Assembly: GCA_028817255.1 (NCBI GenBank) | Contig: JAPPQA010000061.1 | Location: 1 to 9,537, forward strand | Length of the DNA: 9,537 nucleotides | Origin: Gammaproteobacteria bacterium | Lineage (GTDB): Bacteria; Pseudomonadota; Gammaproteobacteria; Porifericomitales; Porifericomitaceae | Direction: 5' to 3' | Shown here: positions 1 through 9,410 of the stretch, piece after piece | Layout of the letters: each line of letters opens with the position of its first letter | How positions within the stretch are numbered: position 1 is the stretch's first letter | Translations under genes and position numbers: made by a program | Notes under the pieces: generated by a model | What the model saw: only the letters and a program-made list of their open reading frames with translations | What the model was told of the DNA's origin: nothing | The model's database searches: none

Positions 1-2
1 TG

Positions 3-410
3 CGCTACGACCTGGGCGGCGACCGCCGGGGCTTGCAGCTGGCGTTGCGCCCGAGCCTGGGGCTGGCGCGGGGCGCGGCGGGTGGCCTGGGCGCATCGGG
101 CGTGCCGCTGGACGGCGGCGCCTTTGGCGGCGCCGGTACGCCGGCCCTTGGCGGCAGCGGGACCGGCGGCAGTGCCGGCCTGGGCCTACGCAGCGAGTTG
201 GCGTATGGCATCGGCGACGTGCGCCTGGCGCGCGGCCTGCCGGGGCTGCTGACGCTGTACGGCAAGAGCGAGTTGTCCTCGGGCGCGAGCGGCTACGGCG
301 GCGGGCTGCGCTTCGAGGCGGCGCGCTTCGCGCTGGATGCGGGGCTGCGGCGCGACAGCGGCGCCGACGCCGACCGCGCGTTGCTGCTGGACGCCACCCT
401 GCGCTTCTGA
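3..410 (+). CDS. C-terminal fragment of an outer-membrane beta-barrel (autotransporter-like) protein, 5' end outside the window
   Basis: The reading frame is open from the window edge, so only about the last 135 residues are visible. The part up to roughly residue 60 is rich in Gly, Ala, Leu and Pro. The remainder shows alternating hydrophobic and polar strands: an LRSELAYGIG strand, then a turn and LLTLYGKSELS, then GGGLRFEA, FALDAGLRR and a final LLLDATLRF. A terminal strand ending in Phe is the classical recognition signal for outer-membrane barrel assembly. The strand pattern (a 'GLLTLYG' strand, then a Gly-rich turn, then 'GLRFE') is like the C-terminal barrels of large autotransporter or cadherin/Ig-repeat surface proteins. 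The passenger part and the exact family cannot be seen. GC is even higher than in the downstream operon. The two hairpins after the stop and the long gap suggest it is transcribed separately from sgaA. Confidence 0.6.
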   Translation, partial: RYDLGGDRRGLQLALRPSLGLARGAAGGLGASGVPLDGGAFGGAGTPALGGSGTGGSAGLGLRSELAYGIGDVRLARGLPGLLTLYGKSELSSGASGYGGGLRFEAARFALDAGLRRDSGADADRALLLDATLRF

Positions 411-442
411 GCCTCCCGCGCTTCCCGCTCCCTCACCCTGTC

Positions 443-465
443 TCCCTCTCCCGGCGGGAGAGGGA
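443..465. repeat. REP-like hairpin 1 (10-bp stem, 3-nt loop)
   Basis: TCCCTCTCCC at 443-452 pairs perfectly with GGGAGAGGGA at 456-465 around the loop GGC. The element sits 33 bases after the stop of the barrel gene and is preceded by a CCCTCACCCTG stretch. CCCTCTCCC/GGGAGAGGG palindromes of this kind are a common dispersed intergenic repeat in high-GC proteobacteria. No T-run follows, so a classic intrinsic terminator is not supported, although the hairpin could protect the 3' end of the upstream mRNA. Confidence 0.7.
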
Positions 466-486
466 AAAGAGGGGGCGGCGCCTGTC

Positions 487-509
487 GCCCTCTCCCTCCG
501 GGAGAGGGC
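487..509. repeat. REP-like hairpin 2 (same stem as hairpin 1)
   Basis: GCCCTCTCCC at 487-496 pairs with GGGAGAGGGC at 500-509 around the loop TCC. The nine inner stem pairs are identical to hairpin 1, 44 bases upstream; only the loop and the outermost pair differ. Two copies in the same orientation make a REP doublet. Their arms can also pair with each other, giving an alternative larger fold. Confidence 0.7.
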
Positions 510-565
510 CGGGGCGGGGGCAAAGGGCAACGCCGCCGAAACCTTGCGCGCGCCGGACGAATCGC

Positions 566-581
566 TTGCCCGATAAGGCAA
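566..581. promoter_or_regulatory. Candidate operator: TTGCC-N6-GGCAA inverted repeat
   Basis: TTGCC at 566-570 and GGCAA at 577-581 form a perfect 5-bp inverted repeat with a six-base spacer, in the gap upstream of sgaA. The same half-sites recur at 645-649 and 661-665. Dyads like this are typical of dimeric regulators, and serine-cycle operons in methylotrophs are known to be controlled by LysR-type proteins such as QscR. Linking this site to any such protein is inference. Five-base arms can also arise by chance in GC-rich DNA. Confidence 0.25.
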
Positions 582-614
582 TCCGAAGCTTGTCCACAAT
601 GAACCGCAGGTAAA

Positions 615-645
615 GCGACCGCCCGGTTCCGAAATGTGCTAAGAT
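615..645 (+). promoter_or_regulatory. Weak sigma70-like promoter candidate for the operon
   Basis: TAAGAT at 640-645 matches the -10 consensus TATAAT at four of six positions and lies in one of the few AT-richer patches of the gap. It is about 108 bases before the sgaA start. The upstream -35 is poor: GCGACC at 615-620 matches TTGACA only in its GAC core and sits 19 bases away. A promoter that needs an activator would fit such a weak -35, and the nearby inverted repeats are compatible with that, but no experimental support is visible in sequence. Confidence 0.25.
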
Positions 646-665
646 TGCCGCAGGGGGCCAGGCAA
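645..665. promoter_or_regulatory. Candidate operator: TTGCC-N11-GGCAA inverted repeat
   Basis: TTGCC at 645-649 and GGCAA at 661-665 repeat the half-sites found at 566-581, here with an 11-base spacer. The site starts at the end of the candidate -10 box, so a bound protein would overlap the likely transcription start. That is where a repressor, or an attenuating RNA stem, would act. The different spacing weakens the case that both sites bind the same dimer. Confidence 0.2.
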
Positions 666-740
666 GAAGAATCCTATCAGGAAGAAGAAGGGTTCCGCGC
701 CGCACATCCGGCGTCACGGGGATTGGGGACGCAACTGTTA

Positions 741-745
741 GGAGG
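741..745 (+). promoter_or_regulatory. Strong Shine-Dalgarno site of sgaA
   Basis: GGAGG lies seven bases before the ATG at 753 and is the best ribosome binding site in the window. It fixes the sgaA start at 753 rather than at the upstream in-frame start codon near 636. The downstream genes have much weaker sites, which fits translation entering the operon mainly here and then being passed on by coupling. Confidence 0.8.
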
Positions 746-752
746 TAGCCGA

Positions 753-1931
753 ATGGCAGGCAGAAATTTTCTTTTCATACCTGGCCCCACCAACGTTCCG
801 GAGCGGATCGCAAATGCGATGCACGTGTCCCAGGAGGACATGCGCGCGACGGACTTTCCCGATTTCACGCTGCCCTTGTTCGAGGACCTGAAAAAGATCT
901 TCAAGAGCGAAAGCGGCAGGGTGTTCATCTTCCCGTGTTCGGGCACGGGCGCCTGGGAGGCGGCCATCACCAACACCTTGTCCCCCGGAGACAAGGTGCT
1001 GATGTCGGGATTCGGGCATTTCAGCAATCTGTGGATCGATATGTGCCAGCGCCACGGCCTGGATGTACAGGCGCTGGAAGTGGACTGGGGAGAGGGGGTG
1101 CCCATCGAGCGGTACGCGGATATTCTCAAGGCGGACCGCAACAAGGAGATCAGGGGCGTCTTCGCCACCCATAACGAGACCGCGACGGGGGTAACCAGCG
1201 ACGTGGCCGCCGTGCGCAGGGCCCTGGACGACGCGGACCACCCGGCGCTTTTATTCGTGGACGGCGTCAGTTCCATCGCCAGCATTGATTTCCGCATGGA
1301 CGAATGGGGCGTGGATCTGGCCGTCAGCGGTTCTCAGAAGGGGTTCATGCTGCCCACCGGGCTTGGGATCGTCTGCGCCAGTCCGAAGGCCATGGCGGCG
1401 ATGGAGTCGGCCAAACTGGCACGCACGTTCTTCGCTTTCGAGGACATGCTCAAGACCAACGACAACGGTTACTTTCCCTATACCCCCGCCACCATCATGA
1501 TGCGCGGCCTGCGCGAATCCGTGAACATGCTGCTGGAAGAGGGTCTGGACAGCGTCTTCGAGCGCCACAACCGCATGGCCACCGCCGTGCGCAAAGCCGT
1601 GGCGGCCTGGGGGTTGCGCCTGGTGGCGAAGGCGCCTCAGTGGCATTCGGACACGGTCAGCGCCATCTACGTGCCGGAGGAGTTCGACGGCAACGAGGTG
1701 GTGCGCCACGCCTACCGGCATTACAACCTGGCGCTCAGCGTCAGCCTGGCGAAGATCGCCGGCAGGGCTTTCCGCATCGGCCATCTGGGAGACCTGAACG
1801 AACTGATGATCCTGACCCCGCTCGTCGGCGCCGAAATGGCGATGAAGGATCTGGGGCTGCCCATCGAGCTGGGCAGCGGCGTCGCAGCGGCGCAGGAATA
1901 CCTGCGCCGCACGGCCGTGGCGGTGCGCTGA
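753..1931 (+). CDS. sgaA: Serine-glyoxylate aminotransferase (class V, PLP-dependent)
   Basis: A 392-residue cytoplasmic class V aminotransferase. It converts serine and glyoxylate to hydroxypyruvate and glycine, supplying both the glycine that accepts the next C1 unit and the substrate of HprA. The N-terminal motif LFIPGPTNVPERI is the substrate-binding signature of the AGT/SGAT group. Next come FPCSGTGAWEAA (PLP phosphate region) and THNETATGV, then FVDGVSS with Asp170 for the pyridine nitrogen. The Schiff-base lysine is Lys196 in SGSQKGFMLPTGLG. Near the C-terminus, FRIGHLGDLNE carries the conserved carboxylate-binding Arg. Length is usual for the family. The ATG at 753 was chosen because GGAGG lies seven bases upstream and family homology begins there. 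It is the first gene of the row and ends with a TGA sharing its A with a downstream ATG at 1931. The alternative, alanine-glyoxylate aminotransferase, is unlikely among serine-cycle neighbours. Confidence 0.95.
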   Translation: MAGRNFLFIPGPTNVPERIANAMHVSQEDMRATDFPDFTLPLFEDLKKIFKSESGRVFIFPCSGTGAWEAAITNTLSPGDKVLMSGFGHFSNLWIDMCQRHGLDVQALEVDWGEGVPIERYADILKADRNKEIRGVFATHNETATGVTSDVAAVRRALDDADHPALLFVDGVSSIASIDFRMDEWGVDLAVSGSQKGFMLPTGLGIVCASPKAMAAMESAKLARTFFAFEDMLKTNDNGYFPYTPATIMMRGLRESVNMLLEEGLDSVFERHNRMATAVRKAVAAWGLRLVAKAPQWHSDTVSAIYVPEEFDGNEVVRHAYRHYNLALSVSLAKIAGRAFRIGHLGDLNELMILTPLVGAEMAMKDLGLPIELGSGVAAAQEYLRRTAVAVR

Positions 1932-1978
1932 TGGCATTTTGCGGCCGAGTCCGGGCGGCTTTCCGGGCGGCGTCATGA
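1931..1978 (+). other. 15-codon mini-ORF bridging sgaA and mcl (possible coupling relay)
   Basis: An ATG at 1931 shares its first base with the sgaA stop codon (TGATG). It opens a 15-residue frame (MAFCGRVRAAFRAAS) whose TGA at 1976-1978 overlaps the mcl ATG at 1975 (ATGA). Ribosomes finishing sgaA could therefore restart here and be delivered straight onto mcl, which has only a weak ribosome binding site. The peptide resembles nothing I know and is probably not functional itself. Inside it, CCGGGCGG occurs twice (1951-1958 and 1963-1970). The arrangement is plain in the sequence; the relay role is inference. Confidence 0.3.
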
Positions 1979-2922
1979 GTTTTACGCAGCATCCGTTGCG
2001 GCGCGTTCGCCTCCAGCGCAGCGAGCTGGCCGTGCCCGGGTCCAACCCCGGCATGTTCCAAAAGGCGGCGGCCAGCGACGCCGATTACGTATTCCTGGAC
2101 CTGGAGGACGCGGTGGCGCCCGCGGAAAAGCCGCAGGCGCGGCGCAACGTAATCCAGGCATTGAACGAGATTGACTGGCGGGAGAGCGGCAAGACCGTTT
2201 GCGTGCGCGTCAACGGGCTGGATACCCCGTATATGTACCGGGATGTGATTGACGTGCTGGAGCAGGCGGGCAACCGGCTCGACACCATCCTCGTGCCCAA
2301 AGTCGGTGTCCCCGGAGACATCTACATGGCGGAGTGCCTGGTCAGCCAGGTGGAGAGCGCCTGCGGCATCGAGCGGCCGGTCGGCTTGGAGGCGCTGATC
2401 GAAACCGCGCTCGGCATGGCCAACGTCGAAGGGATCGCCGCTTGCAGCAACAGGCTGGAGGCGCTGCACTTCGGGGTCGCCGATTACGCGGCGAGTTGCC
2501 GGGCGCGCACGGTTAACATCGGCGGCCTGAACCCCGATTACCCAGGCGACCAGTGGCACGCCAGCTTGCAGCGCATGCTGGTGGCCTGCCGCGCCTACGG
2601 TCTGCGCGCCATTGACGGCCCCTTCGGAGACATTCGCGACCCGGAGGGGTACCGGCAGGCTGCCCGCAGGGCGGCCACCCTCGGCTACGAGGGCAAGTGG
2701 GCCATTCACCCGAGTCAGATTCCCCTCGCCAACGAGGTGATGTCGCCGCCCGCCGCGGAGGTGGAGAGGGCGCGGCGCGTCATCGCGGCACTTGAGGAGG
2801 CTGCCCGCGCCGGCCGGGGCGCCGCCCAGGTGGACGGCAAGATGATTGATGCGGCATCGGAGCGGATGGCGCGGAACCTGGTCGAGCAGGAAGATTTAAG
2901 CGCCGGCCGGGCGCGGTCGTAG
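1975..2922 (+). CDS. mcl: Malyl-CoA lyase (HpcH/HpaI aldolase / CitE-like family)
   Basis: A 315-residue TIM-barrel lyase that splits L-malyl-CoA into acetyl-CoA and glyoxylate, the step that releases the net product of the serine cycle. The N-terminus LQRSELAVPGSNPGMF and the strand FLDLEDAVAP (Asp42, Glu44, Asp45) are diagnostic. Arg78 in VRVNGLDT is the conserved substrate arginine. The Mg ligands are Glu143 in LIETALGMANVE and Asp170 in FGVADYAAS, which fits the spacing of the characterised Rhodobacter enzyme. The C-terminal IDGPFGD and EGKWAIHPSQIPLANEV segments are as in methylotroph Mcl. A loop around residues 187-195 seems about 15 residues shorter than in the Methylobacterium protein as I remember it. 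The ATG at 1975 was preferred to an in-frame TTG at 1939 because homology starts with MSFTQ. The gap to mtkA is 20 bases. A malyl/beta-methylmalyl-CoA or citramalyl-CoA lyase role cannot be excluded by sequence alone. Confidence 0.93.
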   Translation: MSFTQHPLRRVRLQRSELAVPGSNPGMFQKAAASDADYVFLDLEDAVAPAEKPQARRNVIQALNEIDWRESGKTVCVRVNGLDTPYMYRDVIDVLEQAGNRLDTILVPKVGVPGDIYMAECLVSQVESACGIERPVGLEALIETALGMANVEGIAACSNRLEALHFGVADYAASCRARTVNIGGLNPDYPGDQWHASLQRMLVACRAYGLRAIDGPFGDIRDPEGYRQAARRAATLGYEGKWAIHPSQIPLANEVMSPPAAEVERARRVIAALEEAARAGRGAAQVDGKMIDAASERMARNLVEQEDLSAGRARS

Positions 2923-2942
2923 CGGGCGGGGCGGGGCAAGCT

Positions 2943-4130
2943 ATGGATATTCACGAGTACCAGGCGAAAGAGCTGCTGTCCAGTTTCGGCGTGCCGGTGC
3001 CGCTGGGCGGGCTGGCATACAGTCCCGAACAGGCGGTGTATCAGACGCGGGAGCTGGGCGGCGATTGTTGGGTGGTGAAGGCGCAGATCCACTCGGGCGC
3101 CCGCGGCAAGGCCGGCGGCATCCGCGTGTGCAGGAGCGACGAGGAGGTCTGGGCCGCCACCGACGATCTGCTGGGTAAAAAGATCATTACCGGGCAGACC
3201 GGCGCGCAGGGAAAAGTCGTGCACCGCACCTACATCGAGGTGGGCATGGACATCGCCCGCGAATATTACCTGGGCCTGGTGCTGGACCGGAGCATGGAGC
3301 GGGTCGTTGTAGTGGCCTCCGCCGAGGGCGGTATGGAAATCGAGGAGATCGCCAGCAAGCGCCCCGACTCCATTATCCGGCTGGCGGTGGAGCCGGCGGT
3401 GGGTATGCAGGCATTTCAGGCGCGGGAGTTGGCCTTCAGTCTGGGCCTGGACAAGTCCATGAGCAGTCAGGCAGTGGCCACGTTCCTGGGCTGTTACCGC
3501 GCGTTCCGCGATCTGGATGCCACTATGGTGGAAATTAATCCGCTGGTGGTTACCGCGGACAATCGGCTGTTCGCCCTGGATGCCAAGATGTCCTTCGATG
3601 ACAACGCCCTGTTCCGGCGTCCCAACATCTCGGAGTTGCGCGACAAGAGTCAGGAAGATCCCCGCGAGATGCAAGCGGCCGACCGGGGGCTGAACTACGT
3701 CGGCCTGGAGGGGCACATCGGCTGTATCATCAACGGGGCGGGTCTCGCCATGGCGACCATGGATATGATCCAGCATGCCGGCGGCGAACCGGCCAACTTT
3801 CTGGACATCGGCGGCGGCGCGTCTCCGGAACGGGTCAGCAAGGCGTTTCGCCTGGTGCTCTCCGACGACAAGGTCGAGACCATCCTGGTAAACATCTTTG
3901 CCGGGATCAACCGTTGCGACTGGGTGGCCGAGGGCATCGTACAGGCGGTCCGGGAAGCCAATTTGAATATCCCGCTGGTGGTGCGGCTGTCCGGTACCAA
4001 CGTGGAGAAGGGCAAACAGATCCTCGCGGAGAGCGGGCTGCCCTTCATCATGGCCGACACGTTGGCGGAGGCGGCGGGCCAGGCGGTGGCGGCCTGGCGC
4101 GCGCATGACGGCGGGCGCCGGAAAAGTTGA
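2943..4130 (+). CDS. mtkA: Malate-CoA ligase (malate thiokinase) beta subunit, ATP-grasp
   Basis: A 395-residue ADP-forming acyl-CoA synthetase beta chain that, with MtkB, makes malyl-CoA from malate, CoA and ATP. The N-terminal ATP-grasp domain begins MDIHEYQAKELLSSFGV and contains VKAQIHSGARGKAGGI (nucleotide-binding lysine and glycines) and MVEINPLVVT with LDAKMSFDDNALFRR (metal site). The C-terminal domain has GCIINGAGLAMATMDMI, FLDIGGGASPERV and VNIFAGINRCDWVAEGIV. The form NIFAGINRCDW, rather than the NIFGGIVRCD typical of succinyl-CoA synthetase SucC, together with the mcl neighbour, identifies MtkA. Generic annotation would probably call it SucC. The start is the ATG at 2943 with a G-rich patch just upstream. 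mtkB follows after 12 bases, as expected for subunits made in equal amounts. Confidence 0.93.
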   Translation: MDIHEYQAKELLSSFGVPVPLGGLAYSPEQAVYQTRELGGDCWVVKAQIHSGARGKAGGIRVCRSDEEVWAATDDLLGKKIITGQTGAQGKVVHRTYIEVGMDIAREYYLGLVLDRSMERVVVVASAEGGMEIEEIASKRPDSIIRLAVEPAVGMQAFQARELAFSLGLDKSMSSQAVATFLGCYRAFRDLDATMVEINPLVVTADNRLFALDAKMSFDDNALFRRPNISELRDKSQEDPREMQAADRGLNYVGLEGHIGCIINGAGLAMATMDMIQHAGGEPANFLDIGGGASPERVSKAFRLVLSDDKVETILVNIFAGINRCDWVAEGIVQAVREANLNIPLVVRLSGTNVEKGKQILAESGLPFIMADTLAEAAGQAVAAWRAHDGGRRKS

Positions 4131-4142
4131 AGCGGGTCCCGG

Positions 4143-5069
4143 ATGTCAATCCTCATAGATAAGGATACGCGGGTCATCGTCCAGGGCTTCACGGGCCAGA
4201 TCGGCACTTTCCACGCCACCGAGATGATCGAATACGGCACCAAGGTGGTCGGCGGCGTTACTCCTGGCAAGGGCGGCTCCATACACCTGGAGCGCCCGGT
4301 CTTCAATACGGTCAAAGAGGCCGTGGCGGCCACCGGGGCCACGGCCAGCATCGTTTTTGTGCCGGCGTCTTTCGCCGCCGACTCGATCATGGAGGCGGCG
4401 GACGCCAAGCTGAATTACTGCGTGGCGATCACCGACGGGATTCCCGCTCACGACATGATCCGGGTCAAGCGGTACATGATGCGCTACCGGAGAGCGGAGA
4501 AAATGATCCTCACCGGCCCCAACTGCGCCGGCACCATCAGCCCTGGCAGGGCCATGCTGGGCATTATGCCGGGACATATCTACATCCCCGGGCCCATTGG
4601 GATCGTCAGCCGCTCGGGGACCCTGGGCTACGAGGCGGCGGCGCAGATGCAGGCCCTCGGACTCGGGGTTTCCACCAGCGTCGGCATCGGCGGCGACCCC
4701 ATCAACGGCAGTTCCTTCCGCGACATGCTGGAATTGTTCGAGCAGGACGACGAGACCAGCGCAGTCGTCATGATCGGCGAGATCGGCGGTCCGCAGGAGG
4801 TGGAGGCCGCCTATTTCGCGCGCGACCGCATGAAGAAGCCGGTGATCGGATATATCGCGGGTCTGACCGCTCCCAAGGGCCGCCGCATGGGCCATGCCGG
4901 GGCGATCATCTCGGCCTTCGGCGAGAGTGCGGCGGAGAAGGTCGAGGTGCTGCAGGAGTGCGGAGTGGATGTGGCCCCCGACCCTGCCCGGATCGGGGAG
5001 ACAGTGGCCGCGGTCCTGAAAAAGCAAGATATTTCCCACCCCGCGGCGGGCGCGCCGAGCGCGGAATGA
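4143..5069 (+). CDS. mtkB: Malate-CoA ligase (malate thiokinase) alpha subunit
   Basis: A 308-residue alpha chain of the malate thiokinase, carrying the CoA site and the phosphohistidine. The N-terminal Rossmann-like CoA-binding domain shows VQGFTGQIGTFHATEMIEYG and VVGGVTPGKGG. The middle contains LTGPNCAGTISPG, then the ligase segment SRSGTLGYEAAAQM and VGIGGDPINGSSF. The active-site histidine is His251 in PKGRRMGHAGAIIS, at the place of the phosphohistidine of E. coli SucD. The GFTGQIGTFHA wording matches methylotroph MtkB better than SucD. Length fits the family. Its TGA overlaps the hprA ATG in an ATGA junction, which indicates translational coupling. The last residues (HPAAGAPSAE) are a low-complexity tail beyond the usual end. 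Confidence 0.93.
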   Translation: MSILIDKDTRVIVQGFTGQIGTFHATEMIEYGTKVVGGVTPGKGGSIHLERPVFNTVKEAVAATGATASIVFVPASFAADSIMEAADAKLNYCVAITDGIPAHDMIRVKRYMMRYRRAEKMILTGPNCAGTISPGRAMLGIMPGHIYIPGPIGIVSRSGTLGYEAAAQMQALGLGVSTSVGIGGDPINGSSFRDMLELFEQDDETSAVVMIGEIGGPQEVEAAYFARDRMKKPVIGYIAGLTAPKGRRMGHAGAIISAFGESAAEKVEVLQECGVDVAPDPARIGETVAAVLKKQDISHPAAGAPSAE

Positions 5070-6036
5070 GCGGCAAGCCCCGCGTCGCAGTGACCCGCAG
5101 GTGGCCGGAGCAGGCCGAGGCCCGGCTTGCGGAGTTGTTCGACGTGCAACTCAACGAAGACGACCATCCCATGAGTACGGAGGAGTTGCAGGAGGCGATG
5201 CGCACCGCGGATGCCGTTTTCCCCACGGTATCCGACCGCATTGACGCCGCGGTCCTGGAGGCGCAGCCGCGGCGGGCGCGCATCCTTGGCAACTTCGGGG
5301 TGGGATTCAACCATATCGATCTCGAAGCGGCGCGCCAGGCCGGCATCGTGGTGACCAATACCCCCGAGGTGCTTACCGAATGCACGGCGGACATCGCCAT
5401 GATCCTGCTGCTCGCGGTGGCGCGCCGCGGCGGCGAAGGCGAACGGCAGTTGCGCGCCGGCCAATGGTCTGGCTGGCGTCCCACCCACCTGCTCGGCACG
5501 CGGGTCAGCGGCAAGATCCTGGGCCTGGTCGGGTTCGGGCGCATCGCGCAAGCGGTCGCCAGGCGCGCCTTCTTTGGCTTCGGCATGCGCATTTTGTACT
5601 ACGACCCTTATATGCAGGAATCGGATGCCGCCAGGGAAGTGCAGGCTGTGCAGATCTCCACTTTGGAGGAACTGCTTGCCCAGCCGGACTTCGTATCGCT
5701 ACACTGCCCGGGCGGCAAAGAGACGCGCCACCTGCTCAATGGCGAGCGTCTGGCGTTGCTGCAGCCCCACGCCTTTCTGATCAATACCTCGCGCGGCGAC
5801 GTGGTGGACGAGGACGCCCTGGTCATGGCGTTGCAGGAGGGCAGGATCGCGGGCGCCGGCTTCGACGTTTACGAACAGGAGCCGACGGTGCACCCGGGGC
5901 TGTTGCAGCGGGAGAACGTGGTGTTGCTGCCTCATCTCGGCAGCGCCTCGCGGGAGACCCGGGTCGCCATGGGGATGCGGGCGATCGAGAACGTGCAAGC
6001 CTTTTTCGCAGGCCAGTCGCCCCCGGACCGCATAGT

Positions 6037-6040
<4 letters not shown>
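5066..6040 (+). CDS. hprA: Hydroxypyruvate reductase / glycerate dehydrogenase (D-2-hydroxyacid dehydrogenase family)
   Basis: A 324-residue NAD(P)H-dependent dehydrogenase that reduces hydroxypyruvate, made by SgaA, to D-glycerate; members often also reduce glyoxylate. The substrate domain includes NFGVGFNHIDLEAARQAGI followed by VTNTPEVLTECTADIAM. The cofactor domain has LGLVGFGRIAQAVARR, where the third glycine of GxGxxG is Ala, a common variant. The catalytic triad is Arg243 (NTSRGDVVDE), Glu272 (YEQEP) and His290 (LPHLGSAS). Its 29- and 47-residue spacings equal those of the Hyphomicrobium glycerate dehydrogenase triad (Arg240/Glu269/His287). The ATG at 5066, overlapping the mtkB stop, was chosen over upstream in-frame starts because homology begins there. 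It ends in a GTGA overlap with ppc. Glyoxylate reductase alone is the alternative, but context favours hydroxypyruvate. Confidence 0.92.
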
Positions 6041-8841
<2,801 letters not shown>

Positions 8842-8849
8842 CCGCCGCG

Positions 8850-9332
8850 ATGAACCGCTGGCTGATGAAGAGCGAACCGGGCGCCTACTCCATAGACGAT
8901 CTGGCCGCCCAGCCCGGCCGGCGCGACTGCTGGGACGGCATCCGCAACTACCAGGCGCGCAATTTCATGCGCGACCGGATGCGTACAGGCGACCTGGCCT
9001 TCTTCTACCACTCCAGTTGTCCGCGGCCCGGCGTGGCCGGGATCATGGAGATCGCGCGTGCCGCCTATCCCGATCCCACCGCGCACGACCCGCGCTCGAA
9101 ATACTACGATCCCCGCAGCGACCCGCGGGCGCCGCGCTGGGTCATGGTGGATGTGCGCTTGCGGCGCAAGTTCCGGCGCCTGGTCGCTCTCGCCGAGTTG
9201 CGCGCCTGCGCGCCGTTGGCCGGCATGCGCCTGTTGCAGCGGGGCAACCGCCTTTCCATCCTGCCGGTCACCAAGGAAGAGTGGGACATCGTCGTTGCCC
9301 TGGCCGCCGGCAAAGGCGCGGGCGGGGAATAG
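8850..9332 (+). CDS. EVE-domain protein (thymocyte nuclear protein 1-like)
   Basis: A 160-residue protein that is essentially one EVE domain. The opening WLMKSEPGAYSIDDL, then WDGIRNYQARNFMRD, the segment GDLAFFYHSSC and VAGIMEIARAAYPDPTA are the standard landmarks. WVMVDVRLRRKFRRLVALAEL and a final segment ending RLSILPVTKEEWDIV complete the fold. EVE domains are PUA-like modules thought to bind modified bases in DNA or RNA; the bacterial stand-alone form has no settled role. It lies eight bases after the ppc stop in the same direction with no obvious ribosome binding site, so it is probably co-transcribed with the serine-cycle genes. No serine-cycle function is implied. The start is the ATG at 8850, where family homology begins. 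The C-terminal AAGKGAGGE is low-complexity. Confidence 0.9.
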   Translation: MNRWLMKSEPGAYSIDDLAAQPGRRDCWDGIRNYQARNFMRDRMRTGDLAFFYHSSCPRPGVAGIMEIARAAYPDPTAHDPRSKYYDPRSDPRAPRWVMVDVRLRRKFRRLVALAELRACAPLAGMRLLQRGNRLSILPVTKEEWDIVVALAAGKGAGGE

Positions 9333-9349
9333 GCGCGGGCAAGCGCGGG

Positions 9350-9361
9350 GCGCCCGGGCGC
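9350..9361. repeat. Perfect 12-bp GC palindrome after the EVE gene
   Basis: GCGCCCGGGCGC reads the same on both strands and lies 18 bases after the stop at 9332, in a G/C-only context with further GCGCGGG stretches. It has no loop and no following T-run, so it is not a convincing intrinsic terminator. Extended folding with the upstream GCGCGGGC (9334-9341 area) is possible but imperfect. Confidence 0.35.
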
Positions 9362-9410
9362 AAGCCATTACGCAAGCGAAGGGAAGCAAAGCGGCTCTCT
9401 CTATCTGCCA

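Larger units (their letters stand above)
411..752. other. Intergenic region upstream of the serine-cycle operon
   Basis: This 342-base stretch separates the barrel gene from sgaA and holds no convincing gene. The first 100 bases carry two GGGAGAGGG hairpins. The remainder is less GC-rich and contains two TTGCC/GGCAA inverted repeats, a weak promoter candidate near 640-645, a purine-rich run (about 676-692), a small possible stem-loop (698-702 with 709-713) and the sgaA ribosome binding site. I recognise no riboswitch class in it. As the only large gap before the operon, it is the natural place for the operon promoter and its regulator. Confidence 0.6.

Noticed and set aside
636..752. N-terminal extension of sgaA from an upstream in-frame start
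   Set aside because: Family homology starts at MAGRNFLFIPGP and a GGAGG site seven bases before 753 fixes the start there.
411..752. Riboswitch or intrinsic terminator in the left gap
   Set aside because: Hairpins lack a T-run, and I could not recognise glycine, SAM, THF or other riboswitch cores.
1939..1974. TTG start for mcl twelve codons upstream
   Set aside because: The extra residues (RPSPGGFPGGV) are low-complexity and not part of the family; the ATG at 1975 matches the homologous N-terminus.
2715..4106. Long minus-strand frame opposite mtkA
   Set aside because: Same reason: mtkA is unambiguous on the plus strand and the antisense product shows no family features.
2943..5069. Succinyl-CoA synthetase sucCD
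   Set aside because: Signature wording (NIFAGINRCDW in the beta chain, GFTGQIGTFHA in the alpha chain) and the position between mcl and hprA point to malate thiokinase.
5380..6036. N-terminal extension of ppc by about 220 residues
   Set aside because: This part lies inside hprA in another frame and has no Ppc homology. The GTG at 6037 gives the expected N-terminus.
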